Assembly (NCBI GenBank): GCA_947453285.1
Contig: CANGGA010000037.1
Location: 1-8,668 of the forward strand
Length of the DNA stretch: 8,668 bases
Direction: 5' to 3'
Origin: Microbacteriaceae bacterium
GTDB taxonomy: Bacteria; Actinomycetota; Actinomycetes; Actinomycetales; Microbacteriaceae
A program made the translations under genes and the position numbers. This document shows positions 1-5,889 of the stretch, in pieces (position 1 is the first letter of the stretch; every line of letters starts with the position of its first letter). The notes beneath the pieces were generated by a model that was given only the letters and a program-made list of their open reading frames with translations, had not been told where the DNA came from and ran no database searches.

Positions 1-237
1 GAAGACTTGAGTGGTTTGCAAGTCTTTGAGTTGCCTGCCATGCGCCTGGCTACCTATGAGCACCAAGGCAGCATGAATGGGCTGGTTGCCTCAATCGAGA
101 AACTTTACGGTGAAATTTTGCCGGCGTCTGGTCTTGAACAACCAAAGCCGTGGTCGCTCGAATTAGAAATTTATGGCGAAGATTACGACCCTCGCAACCC
201 AGACGCAGTAATGCTGATTGGCACGCCTGTTCTTTAG
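1..237 (+). CDS. GyrI-like / AraC effector-binding-domain protein, C-terminal part (partial)
   Basis: The frame is open from base 1, so the gene begins before the window; 78 codons plus a TAG stop are visible. The residues resemble the C-terminal half of the GyrI-like small-molecule-binding fold (the effector-binding domain of AraC- and MerR-type regulators and of stand-alone SHOCT/YdeE-like proteins). A 'LPAMRLATYEHQG' strand is followed by a helix ending in 'LYGEILPASGLE', then the acidic 'ELEIYGEDYDP' and a final strand 'VMLIGTPV'. That order (xPAxxxAxxxHxG, then Y/W-x-x-xLPxSG, then E-x-Y-x-x-x-x-DP) is characteristic of the family. Whether a DNA-binding domain lies upstream cannot be seen, so it could be a regulator or a free-standing ligand-binding protein. 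Its stop overlaps the stop of the convergent gene. The family call is fairly sure; the function is not. Confidence 0.75.
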   Translation, partial: EDLSGLQVFELPAMRLATYEHQGSMNGLVASIEKLYGEILPASGLEQPKPWSLELEIYGEDYDPRNPDAVMLIGTPVL

Positions 238-506
238 TTCTTGGGAACCGCCGAGGCCTTCAGCTCTTTGCGGGCGGTGAAACTCGCATACAGGGTGCCG
301 GCTATCCAGGCGATTGAAGAAATCGGAACAAAAACCACGTTGAGGTTGGTTGCTGTGCCAACCGCGTAGAGCACACCGCATACGGTGGTGATGGTCAGTT
401 GCAAGAACACGTAGCGCACTATGGCGCGCACCGCGTAGGTGGTGCGGTTCGATGCCTCGATGTTGGCCTTTAGCAGGTCGGCCAGTTGCTGGTCGTTGTT
501 AGACAT
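234..506 (-). CDS. small membrane protein with two predicted helices
   Basis: This 90-residue protein is not recognised by family. It has a polar N-terminus (about residues 1-27, rich in N, Q, D and K). Two hydrophobic stretches follow, roughly residues 28-50 and 55-77, joined by a very short turn near T51-N56. The C-terminal tail is basic. The pattern suggests a helical hairpin in the cytoplasmic membrane. No cysteine pair, histidine cluster or enzymatic motif is visible. The ATG start has no good Shine-Dalgarno; the only AAGG lies about 13 bases upstream. A CATAAT hexamer ends 6 bases before the ATG, so a leaderless transcript is likely. The gene lies downstream of the actinorhodopsin gene on the same strand but is separated from it by a strong inverted repeat. 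Its TAA stop overlaps the stop of the convergent gene. That it is a real gene is supported by its fit into the space and by the coherent hydrophobic pattern. Confidence 0.7.
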   Translation of the reverse strand: MSNNDQQLADLLKANIEASNRTTYAVRAIVRYVFLQLTITTVCGVLYAVGTATNLNVVFVPISSIAWIAGTLYASFTARKELKASAVPKN

Positions 507-512
507 GCATAA

Positions 513-518
513 ATTATG
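513..518 (-). promoter_or_regulatory. candidate -10 element for a leaderless transcript of the small membrane protein
   Basis: Read on the minus strand the hexamer is CATAAT, one mismatch from TATAAT, and it ends 6 bases before the ATG at 506. Transcription would then start at or next to the start codon, a common arrangement in Actinobacteria. No convincing -35 element is seen; that region falls inside the upstream inverted repeat. This is inference from spacing and sequence only. Confidence 0.45.
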
Positions 519-530
519 GCCTTAAAAGGC

Positions 531-560
531 TTGCGGGCCATCGACATCGATGGCCCGCAA
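531..560 (-). terminator. likely rho-independent terminator of the actinorhodopsin gene
   Basis: Two 14-base arms, TTGCGGGCCATCGA and its exact reverse complement, are separated by only 2 bases. This gives a perfect GC-rich hairpin; in practice the innermost pairs would open to form the loop. On the minus strand it begins about 21 bases after the rhodopsin stop and is followed by GCCTTTTAA, a short T run. On the plus strand no T run follows, so it fits the minus-strand gene better. Confidence 0.7.
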
Positions 561-581
561 ACTTGCTACTTGTGAAGCGGT

Positions 582-1370
582 TTATGCGTCTTTGAACTCT
601 GCCTTCGCGAAAGTCGCGTCGTCTTCTGCAGACTTGATGCGAGCGATCGAGAAGATGATTAGGCCGAAGAGGCACTTTGCAAGGATGTCAGCGATGCTGT
701 ATCCAACTTCGCGGTTCACGAACTGGTCTGCAGTTGGTGAGGTGTTTCCCATTGCCAAGATGAAGGTGATTGGGTAAACGCCCCAGGTTGCGATTAGCAA
801 GAGGCGAAGCAACTTGACCTTCTTCTGAACTTCAGCAGACTGGCGAGAGAGGCTCTTGCCTAGTTCGATGAACAATACATACAAGATGTATAGGAACGGA
901 ATGGTTGAAAGTAGACCCCATACCGAAGCATCGATGTTCATGATGTTTAGCTTTGCGTCACCAGGGTAACCAAGCACGATCATTGCTGCAGCTGCTGGTA
1001 CCAAGCGGTTCAACATTGAACGCTGTGCACTGCGTGCCAAAGCAAGAACGGCAACTAGCTCAACCAATAGCAGTGGAACGGTAAGTAGCCAGTCAACGTA
1101 GCGGTAGCCAACGTTGTATGCGTCTGGGTTGTTTCCGGTCATACCTGCGAATGCGTGGTTGAAGTTGTCAAACATTCTGAAGTAGTGGTAGGTAGCGATA
1201 GCGGTTACAGTTCCTGAAACCATTACTGCCATGCGGTAACGAGGCAATACGCGCTCGCGGCCGACGAATAGGAAGATCGAAGTGAATAGCATCGATGCTA
1301 GACCCAGCGACAAAATGTTGTAGACAATGGTGAACTGACCATTGCTTAGAGCTTGCGACAAGGTATTCAT
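582..1370 (-). CDS. actR: actinorhodopsin, light-driven outward proton pump (xanthorhodopsin-like clade)
   Basis: Seven-helix microbial rhodopsin, 262 residues from the chosen ATG. Helix C reads YVDWLLTVPLLLVEL, giving the proton-pump triad D93 (acceptor), T97 and E104 (donor). L101 sits at the tuning site that favours green light. The retinal Schiff-base lysine is K232 in helix G (DILAK), with D228 as second counter-ion. H62 in helix B (TYHYF) matches the His that pairs with the acceptor Asp in proteorhodopsin and xanthorhodopsin. In helix E, VWGLLSTIPFLYILYVLF aligns with VWW...LYILYVLF of bacteriorhodopsin and has G152 where bulky Trp would sit; this is the opening that lets xanthorhodopsin bind a carotenoid antenna. 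The ATG at 1370 was chosen because GAAAGG lies 6 bases upstream. An in-frame GTG at 1439 would add 23 polar residues and lacks a ribosome binding site. Retinal synthesis genes are not in the window. The pump assignment is secure by motif; antenna binding is inferred. Confidence 0.96.
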   Translation of the reverse strand: MNTLSQALSNGQFTIVYNILSLGLASMLFTSIFLFVGRERVLPRYRMAVMVSGTVTAIATYHYFRMFDNFNHAFAGMTGNNPDAYNVGYRYVDWLLTVPLLLVELVAVLALARSAQRSMLNRLVPAAAAMIVLGYPGDAKLNIMNIDASVWGLLSTIPFLYILYVLFIELGKSLSRQSAEVQKKVKLLRLLLIATWGVYPITFILAMGNTSPTADQFVNREVGYSIADILAKCLFGLIIFSIARIKSAEDDATFAKAEFKDA

Positions 1371-1376
1371 TTGAAG

Positions 1377-1382
1377 CCTTTC
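1377..1382 (-). promoter_or_regulatory. ribosome binding site of the actinorhodopsin gene (decides the start)
   Basis: The minus strand reads GAAAGG, then six bases, then ATG at 1370. This is the best Shine-Dalgarno in the rhodopsin leader. It favours the ATG over the upstream in-frame GTG at 1439, which is preceded only by GGGTGTCGCCTG. Confidence 0.7.
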
Positions 1383-1391
1383 AATAGATGT

Positions 1392-1405
1392 ACTTTTCGA
1401 AAAGT
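1392..1405 (-). repeat. perfect 14-base palindrome in the rhodopsin leader
   Basis: ACTTTTCGAAAAGT is its own reverse complement and lies 21 bases upstream of the rhodopsin ATG, just before the ribosome binding site. It could be a regulator binding site or, in the RNA, a small hairpin affecting translation. A perfect 14-base palindrome is expected about once in 16,000 positions by chance, so its place in a short leader is suggestive but not proof. Confidence 0.5.
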
Positions 1406-1463
1406 CATCGTTTGCGTCGTTGGTGCCATGGTGATGCACCAGGCGACACCCATACGGTGGCTC

Positions 1464-1492
1464 ACTATCAGTTAACTCTCAGGTAATCGCAA
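1464..1492 (-). promoter_or_regulatory. candidate promoter for the actinorhodopsin gene
   Basis: On the minus strand TTGCGA (plus 1487-1492) and GATAGT (plus 1464-1469) are 17 bases apart. Each matches the consensus -35 and -10 at four of six positions. Transcription would begin near 1457 and leave a leader of roughly 85-90 bases that includes the 14-base palindrome. The match is moderate and other promoter placements are possible. Confidence 0.35.
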
Positions 1493-1507
1493 AGAATCCA
1501 CCAAAAG

Positions 1508-1523
1508 GTAACGAATTGGTTAC
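1508..1523 (-). repeat. imperfect palindrome upstream of the rhodopsin promoter candidate
   Basis: GTAAC and GTTAC arms flank a central AATT, so 14 of 16 positions are symmetric. It sits about 15 bases upstream of the candidate -35, a position typical of an activator site. Part of it recurs as a TTACCT-containing repeat nearby (GTTACCT and ATTACCT on the minus strand, about 25 bases apart). The role is unknown. Confidence 0.4.
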
Positions 1524-1561
1524 GGAATCGAAGCCGGATTTGGCCGAAGTAGGCCCTCGGC

Positions 1562-2512
1562 TCAGCTCTTGCGCAGCAGAACCGACTGAACGGCGTGCTC
1601 AGAGCCTTTTTGCAACACAAGGGTGGCACGCGATCGGGTCGGCTGAATGTTCTCGACCAGGTTCGGCAAGTTGATGGTTCGCCAGATCTCATTGGCTCGC
1701 TCAAGCGCCTTGTCGTGCGGCATCTCGGCATAGCGGTGAAAGTAAGACTTCGGGTTGGTAAAGGCACCCTCGCGAAGTTGCTCGAAGCGACCCAAGAACC
1801 ACTCGGTCACGATCTCGACATCTGCGTCGACGTAAATCTTGAAGTCGAAGTAGTCGCTCAGCGCAACCTCTTGGCCCATGGCTGGCGGCTGCAAAACGTT
1901 GAGCCCCTCGACGATGACCACGTCTGGCGATTCGATGACCACCTCGGCACCTGGCACGATGTCGTAACTCAGGTGCGAATAGACCGGAGCGGTTACTCGC
2001 TCGACTCCCGACTTGATGTCTGCAACAAACTTGAGCAGCGCGAGTCGATCGTAAGACTCCGGAAACCCCTTGCGGTGCATGATGTTGCGACGCTCGAGTT
2101 CGGCGTTCGGGTGCAAAAAGCCATCGGTGGTAATTAGTTCAACTCGGGGAGTCGAAGGCCAACGCGAAAGAAGCTCTTTCAACAAACGTGCGACCGTGCT
2201 CTTGCCGACGGCTACCGAGCCGGCGACGCCGATGATAAAAGGTGTGCCCTTTGCGCGCTCACCCATGAACTCAGAGGTGACATCGTGCAAGCGTTGAGAT
2301 TCGGTGACATAGAGGTTAAGCAAGCGGCTCAGCGGCAGGTAGACATCGGTGACTTCTTTGAGGTCTAGAAAATCGCCGAGACCTCGAATCTGAGAAATTT
2401 CAGCCTCGGATAGGGGCAACTCGGTCGAACGACCTAGCGCCGCCCAGTCTGCTCGCGAGATTTCGACAAAAGGGCTCACTGAACCCTTATCGCCCGCTCT
2501 TTCAACCGTCAC
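1562..2512 (-). CDS. coaA: type I pantothenate kinase
   Basis: Phosphorylates pantothenate with ATP in the cytosol, the first and usually rate-setting step of coenzyme A synthesis. The protein has 316 residues, close to the usual 310-320. The P-loop GVAGSVAVGKST spans residues 95-106. TTDGF (128-132) carries the catalytic Asp (D130), MHRKGFPESYD (145-155) is the conserved substrate-side loop, YSHLSYD (178-184) follows, and VEGLNVLQ (201-208) closes the core. The C-terminal part has the family's IWRTINLPNLVENI segment (276-289). The sequence closely resembles actinobacterial CoaA, including PFVEISR near the N-terminus. The start used is GTG at 2512, without a Shine-Dalgarno but with a possible -10 just upstream. 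An internal GTG at residue 12, preceded by AAGGG, would give 305 residues and cannot be excluded. The gene is divergent from glmS across 30 bases. No clear terminator follows it. Confidence 0.97.
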   Translation of the reverse strand: MTVERAGDKGSVSPFVEISRADWAALGRSTELPLSEAEISQIRGLGDFLDLKEVTDVYLPLSRLLNLYVTESQRLHDVTSEFMGERAKGTPFIIGVAGSVAVGKSTVARLLKELLSRWPSTPRVELITTDGFLHPNAELERRNIMHRKGFPESYDRLALLKFVADIKSGVERVTAPVYSHLSYDIVPGAEVVIESPDVVIVEGLNVLQPPAMGQEVALSDYFDFKIYVDADVEIVTEWFLGRFEQLREGAFTNPKSYFHRYAEMPHDKALERANEIWRTINLPNLVENIQPTRSRATLVLQKGSEHAVQSVLLRKS

Positions 2513-2520
2513 AATCGTTC

Positions 2521-2526
2521 ATTCTG
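2521..2526 (-). promoter_or_regulatory. candidate -10 element for coaA
   Basis: The minus strand reads CAGAAT, 8 bases before the GTG start at 2512, so the transcript would be leaderless or nearly so. It lies only 3 bases from the glmS -10 candidate on the other strand. It matches TATAAT at four of six positions, and a -35 would have to lie inside the first codons of glmS. Weak on sequence alone. Confidence 0.35.
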
Positions 2527-2529
2527 CCG

Positions 2530-2535
2530 TAAATT
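2530..2535 (+). promoter_or_regulatory. candidate -10 element for leaderless glmS transcript
   Basis: TAAATT is followed by 7 bases and then the glmS ATG at 2543. There is no Shine-Dalgarno before this ATG, and the start is fixed by the Met-Cys N-terminus of the enzyme. A leaderless mRNA starting at or beside the ATG is therefore likely. The -35 region would overlap the first codons of coaA. Confidence 0.5.
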
Positions 2536-2542
2536 AGTAGTC

Positions 2543-4399
2543 ATGTGCGGAATCGTGGGTTATGTAGGCCCGAAATCGACCCTCGACGTTCTAATCGGGG
2601 GGCTTCGTCGCCTCGAATACCGCGGCTACGACTCAGCCGGCGTATCCGTGATTTCACCGGATGGTCACCTCGAGACCCGCAAGAAGGCCGGCAAGCTGGT
2701 CAACCTGGTTGCCGAGATCGAAGAGCACCCGCTGCCAGCAGCCCACATCGGCATTGGCCACACCCGCTGGGCAACTCACGGAGCACCAACCGACGGCAAC
2801 GCCCACCCGCACCTCGGTGGCCAGACCCAAAAACTTTCACTGATTCACAACGGCATCATCGAGAACTTTGCAGAGCTCAAGGCCGAACTGCTTGCCGAGG
2901 GCACATCGTTTGCAAGCGAGACCGACTCTGAGGTGGCCGCCCACCTGATCGCTCGCGAATTCGAGAAGACCGGCGACCTGCCGGCTGCCTTTGCGTCTGT
3001 CGTGGTTCGCCTGCACGGAGCATTCACAATTTTGGTTATTCACGAAGACCAGCCAGACGTGGTCTTGGCCGCTCGTCGAAACGCACCTCTGGTTATTGGC
3101 TTGGGTGACGGCGAAAACTTCTTGGGCTCAGACGTTGCTGCATTCGTTGAGCACACCAAGCGTGCAATCAGTGTTGGTCAAGACGAAATCGTAATCTTGC
3201 GCGCCGGCTCGGTTGAGGTTCGCACCTTCGACGGCAAGACGGTTCAACCTGTTGAATTCACGGTTGACTGGGATGCCTCTGCCGCAAGCAAGGGCGGCTG
3301 GTCGTCATTCATGGCGAAAGAAATCGCAGACCAGCCTCAGGCAGTAGCCGACACTCTAATGGGTCGTTTGAACTCCGATGGCTCTGTGCGTCTTGCCGAA
3401 ATCGACGGACTCTCACCCGAAGACATCAAGAACATCGAGCGCATCATCATCGTTGCCTGTGGCACCGCGAGCTATGCCGGCGACATCGCAAAGTATGGCA
3501 TCGAGAAGTGGTCGAGAATTCCGGTGCAGGTAGAGCTCTCGCACGAATTCAGATATCGCGACCCGATCGTAAACAAGAACACTTTGATTGTTGCGATCTC
3601 GCAGTCTGGCGAAACCATGGATACGCTCATGGCAATTCGCTATGCGAAAGAACTCGGAGCAAAGGTGCTTGCGATTTGCAACACTCAGGGCGCAACCCTC
3701 GCTCGCGAGAGTGACGCAGTGATTTATACCCACGCCGGCCCAGAGGTCGCCGTGGCATCGACCAAGGCGCTCACCGCACAGATCACCGCCGGCTTCTTGC
3801 TCGGGCTGTTCCTGGCGAGCATCCGTGGGGCAGTGCCAGCGGCCGAACTCAAGCGAGTCGGCCTTGACCTGCTCAAGATGCCTGGCCGAGTGTCAACCGT
3901 TATTGCCGGCCTAAAGCAGGCCGAGCGCCTCGGCGCCGAGATGGCAAACGCCAAGTCGGTGCTGTTCTTGGGTCGTAACGTTGGGTTTCCGGTTGCCATG
4001 GAAGGCGCGCTCAAGCTCAAGGAGCTTGCCTACATTCACGCAGAGGGCTTTGCCGCTGGCGAGCTCAAGCACGGCCCGATTGCGCTCATCGAAGAGGGCC
4101 AGCCGGTCATCGTGATTGTGCCGAGCCCGCGCGACGAAGACAGTCTGCACCCAAAGGTGATCTCGAACATTCAAGAGATTCGCGCTCGCGGTGCAAAGGT
4201 AATCGCAATTGCCGAAGATGGCGACAACCAGGTTTCGAGCTATGCCGAGAACGTGATTTTTGTTCCTGAGTGCGAGACCCTGCTCGCACCGATTCTTACC
4301 GTTATTCCGTTACAGGCATTCGCGCTCGCGCTTTCGACCGCGAAGGGACTCGACGTCGACCAACCTCGCAACCTCGCGAAGTCGGTAACGGTCGAATAG
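2543..4399 (+). CDS. glmS: glutamine--fructose-6-phosphate aminotransferase (isomerizing)
   Basis: Makes glucosamine-6-phosphate from fructose-6-phosphate and glutamine, the entry step to UDP-GlcNAc and peptidoglycan. The protein has 618 residues, the usual length. The N-terminal glutaminase domain starts MCGIVGYVG, so Cys2 becomes the N-terminal nucleophile after Met removal. HTRWATHG (73-80), IHNGIIENF (101-109) and ETDSE (126-130) are its glutamine-site motifs. Two SIS sugar-isomerase domains follow, with IVACGTASYAG (303-313), ISQSGETMDT (352-361) and ASTKA (405-409). E494 and H510 in KLKELAYIHAEGFAAGELKHG, and K613 in the C-terminal LAKSVTVE, are the isomerase catalytic residues by comparison with the E. 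coli enzyme. All expected residues are present. It heads the forward gene block. No glmS ribozyme-like leader is possible, since only 30 bases separate it from coaA. Confidence 0.98.
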   Translation: MCGIVGYVGPKSTLDVLIGGLRRLEYRGYDSAGVSVISPDGHLETRKKAGKLVNLVAEIEEHPLPAAHIGIGHTRWATHGAPTDGNAHPHLGGQTQKLSLIHNGIIENFAELKAELLAEGTSFASETDSEVAAHLIAREFEKTGDLPAAFASVVVRLHGAFTILVIHEDQPDVVLAARRNAPLVIGLGDGENFLGSDVAAFVEHTKRAISVGQDEIVILRAGSVEVRTFDGKTVQPVEFTVDWDASAASKGGWSSFMAKEIADQPQAVADTLMGRLNSDGSVRLAEIDGLSPEDIKNIERIIIVACGTASYAGDIAKYGIEKWSRIPVQVELSHEFRYRDPIVNKNTLIVAISQSGETMDTLMAIRYAKELGAKVLAICNTQGATLARESDAVIYTHAGPEVAVASTKALTAQITAGFLLGLFLASIRGAVPAAELKRVGLDLLKMPGRVSTVIAGLKQAERLGAEMANAKSVLFLGRNVGFPVAMEGALKLKELAYIHAEGFAAGELKHGPIALIEEGQPVIVIVPSPRDEDSLHPKVISNIQEIRARGAKVIAIAEDGDNQVSSYAENVIFVPECETLLAPILTVIPLQAFALALSTAKGLDVDQPRNLAKSVTVE

Positions 4400-4405
4400 G
4401 CGCAA

Positions 4406-4762
4406 ATGATTATCGGCGTCGGCGTTGATCTGGTTGATCTGAGCAGATTCGAAACCTCACTCGAAAAGAACCCGGGTTTAATCGAGAAGATTTTTCACAC
4501 GGATGAACGCGGGGTTGCCACTCGAACTCTCGCCGGACGGTTCGCAGCCAAAGAAGCGCTGATCAAAGTTTTCGGAGACTCAAAGCCGATGCGATGGCAC
4601 GACGTTCGAGTTTCGAAAGACGAACTCGGCAAGCCAGAGATTTCGCTTTTTGATGCGACCGCCGAATATGCAAAGTCTCGCGGCATCGAAAGCCTTCACC
4701 TTTCGATTTCTCACGACGGAAATTCGGCAATTGCGTTCTTAGTTGCCGAGGGCGGTGCCTGA
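4406..4762 (+). CDS. acpS: holo-[acyl-carrier-protein] synthase
   Basis: Transfers 4'-phosphopantetheine from coenzyme A to the serine of acyl carrier protein, activating fatty acid synthesis. The protein has 118 residues, normal for the AcpS-type family. GVGVDLVDLSRF (4-15) holds the metal-binding Asp D8. GRFAAKEALIK (44-54) holds E50, the second metal ligand. LSISHDG near the C-terminus (98-104) completes the CoA site. The ATG lies 6 bases after the glmS stop; an AGG overlapping that stop may serve as ribosome binding site. The stop codon overlaps the alr start (TGATG), so the two are translationally coupled. Its substrate CoA depends on CoaA, encoded on the other side of glmS. Confidence 0.96.
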   Translation: MIIGVGVDLVDLSRFETSLEKNPGLIEKIFHTDERGVATRTLAGRFAAKEALIKVFGDSKPMRWHDVRVSKDELGKPEISLFDATAEYAKSRGIESLHLSISHDGNSAIAFLVAEGGA

Positions 4763-5874
4763 TGCGCGACTTGATTATCGATCTAGATGCAATCGAGGCA
4801 AACCTCGAAAATTTCAGAAAGCGTGCGCCAGGCGCAAAGATTCTTGCCGTGGTTAAGGCAAACGCATACGGTCACGGCCTCTATGAGGTTGCGCTAAAAC
4901 TAGAGACCGCAAAGGTCGACTACTTCGGTGTTGCCGATGTCGACGAAGCGTTGAAGCTTCGTGAGGGCGGCATCGAGACTCCTGTGCTTGCTTGGTTGCA
5001 CGACCCGAACGATCGCTTCACCGAGGCGCTATCGGCAAATGTCGACCTCGGTGTTGCCAACCTCGAACAACTCGAACGAATCGCAGATGCCGCCCGCATC
5101 ACCGGCAAGGTCGCCAAGCTGCACCTCAAGGTCGACACCGGCCTTAGTCGCAATGGTTCGACAATCGAAGAGTGGCCAACCCTGATCTCGGCCACCGTCG
5201 ACCTGGTCGGACAGCAGCTGGTCGAAGTCGTCGGCGTTTTCAGCCACCTGAGCAGCACCTCTGAGGCAGACGACCGCGCCCAGATTGCCGCCTTCGACGC
5301 CGCTGTCGAGCAGGCTAAGGCTCTCGGCCTCGACTTCGAACTTCGCCACCTGACAGCTTCTGACGGCACCATCAGCTACCCAGAGGCGAACTACGAGATG
5401 GTTCGCATTGGTGTGGGCCTCTATGGACTATCGCCTTTCGCAGACCACACCTCGGCCGAATATGACCTTCGCCCAGCCATGACGGCAAAGGCTCTGGTCA
5501 CCCAGGTCAAGCGCGTTCAGGCCGGTGCCGGCATCTCTTATGGCTACATGACCCGCACCAAAGCCGAGACCACTCTCGCGCTCGTGCCGGTGGGCTATGC
5601 CGAGGGTCTTCCGCGCAACGCGAGCGGCAACGCCGAGGTTGCCATTAATGGCAAGCGCTACAAGATTGAATCTCGAATCGCCATGGATCAATTCGTGATC
5701 GACGTAGGCGACGACGAGGTCGTTGCTGGCGACGAAGTGTTTATCTTTGGCGATCCTGCGGCAGGACATCCGAGTGCAAACGATTTGGCAAACGCCGCAG
5801 ACACAATCAACTACGAAATCGTGACTCGCATGGGTGGCCGCTTTAGGGTTAGCTACTTGGGCGCAGTCGACTAA
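4762..5874 (+). CDS. alr: alanine racemase
   Basis: A PLP enzyme of fold type III that interconverts L- and D-alanine, supplying D-Ala for the peptidoglycan stem peptide. The protein has 370 residues, typical. The PLP-binding lysine is K32 in AVVKANAYGHG (30-39 region). The opposing catalytic tyrosine is Y260 in GAGISYGYMTR. R215 in VRIGVGLYG is placed to contact the PLP ring nitrogen. VPVGYAEGLPR (275-285) and RIAMDQFVIDVG (305-316) are conserved C-domain motifs. The start overlaps the acpS stop by one base. In many Actinobacteria an NAD(P)HX epimerase/dehydratase gene lies just before alr; here acpS and alr are directly joined. Together with GlmS this makes the operon's cell-wall branch. 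Confidence 0.97.
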   Translation: MRDLIIDLDAIEANLENFRKRAPGAKILAVVKANAYGHGLYEVALKLETAKVDYFGVADVDEALKLREGGIETPVLAWLHDPNDRFTEALSANVDLGVANLEQLERIADAARITGKVAKLHLKVDTGLSRNGSTIEEWPTLISATVDLVGQQLVEVVGVFSHLSSTSEADDRAQIAAFDAAVEQAKALGLDFELRHLTASDGTISYPEANYEMVRIGVGLYGLSPFADHTSAEYDLRPAMTAKALVTQVKRVQAGAGISYGYMTRTKAETTLALVPVGYAEGLPRNASGNAEVAINGKRYKIESRIAMDQFVIDVGDDEVVAGDEVFIFGDPAAGHPSANDLANAADTINYEIVTRMGGRFRVSYLGAVD

Positions 5875-5889
5875 TTCGACAGAGACCAA

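Noticed and set aside
1541..1561. Possible terminator after coaA (GGCC/GGCC or GCCGA/TCGGC arms)
   Set aside because: The stems are only 4-5 pairs and no T run follows, so read-through into the rhodopsin leader cannot be ruled out and no terminator is called.
1595..2137. Long plus-strand open frame (180 codons) opposite coaA
   Set aside because: It is the antisense shadow of coaA, whose kinase motifs are complete on the other strand. The plus-strand translation shows no family motif and has no ribosome binding site.
2513..2542. glmS ribozyme or riboswitch ahead of glmS
   Set aside because: The gap to coaA is 30 bases and the mRNA appears leaderless, so there is no room for a structured leader.
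5428..5889. Minus-strand open frame of 153 codons opposite the end of alr
   Set aside because: It lies wholly within the well supported alr gene and its product is low in recognisable structure.
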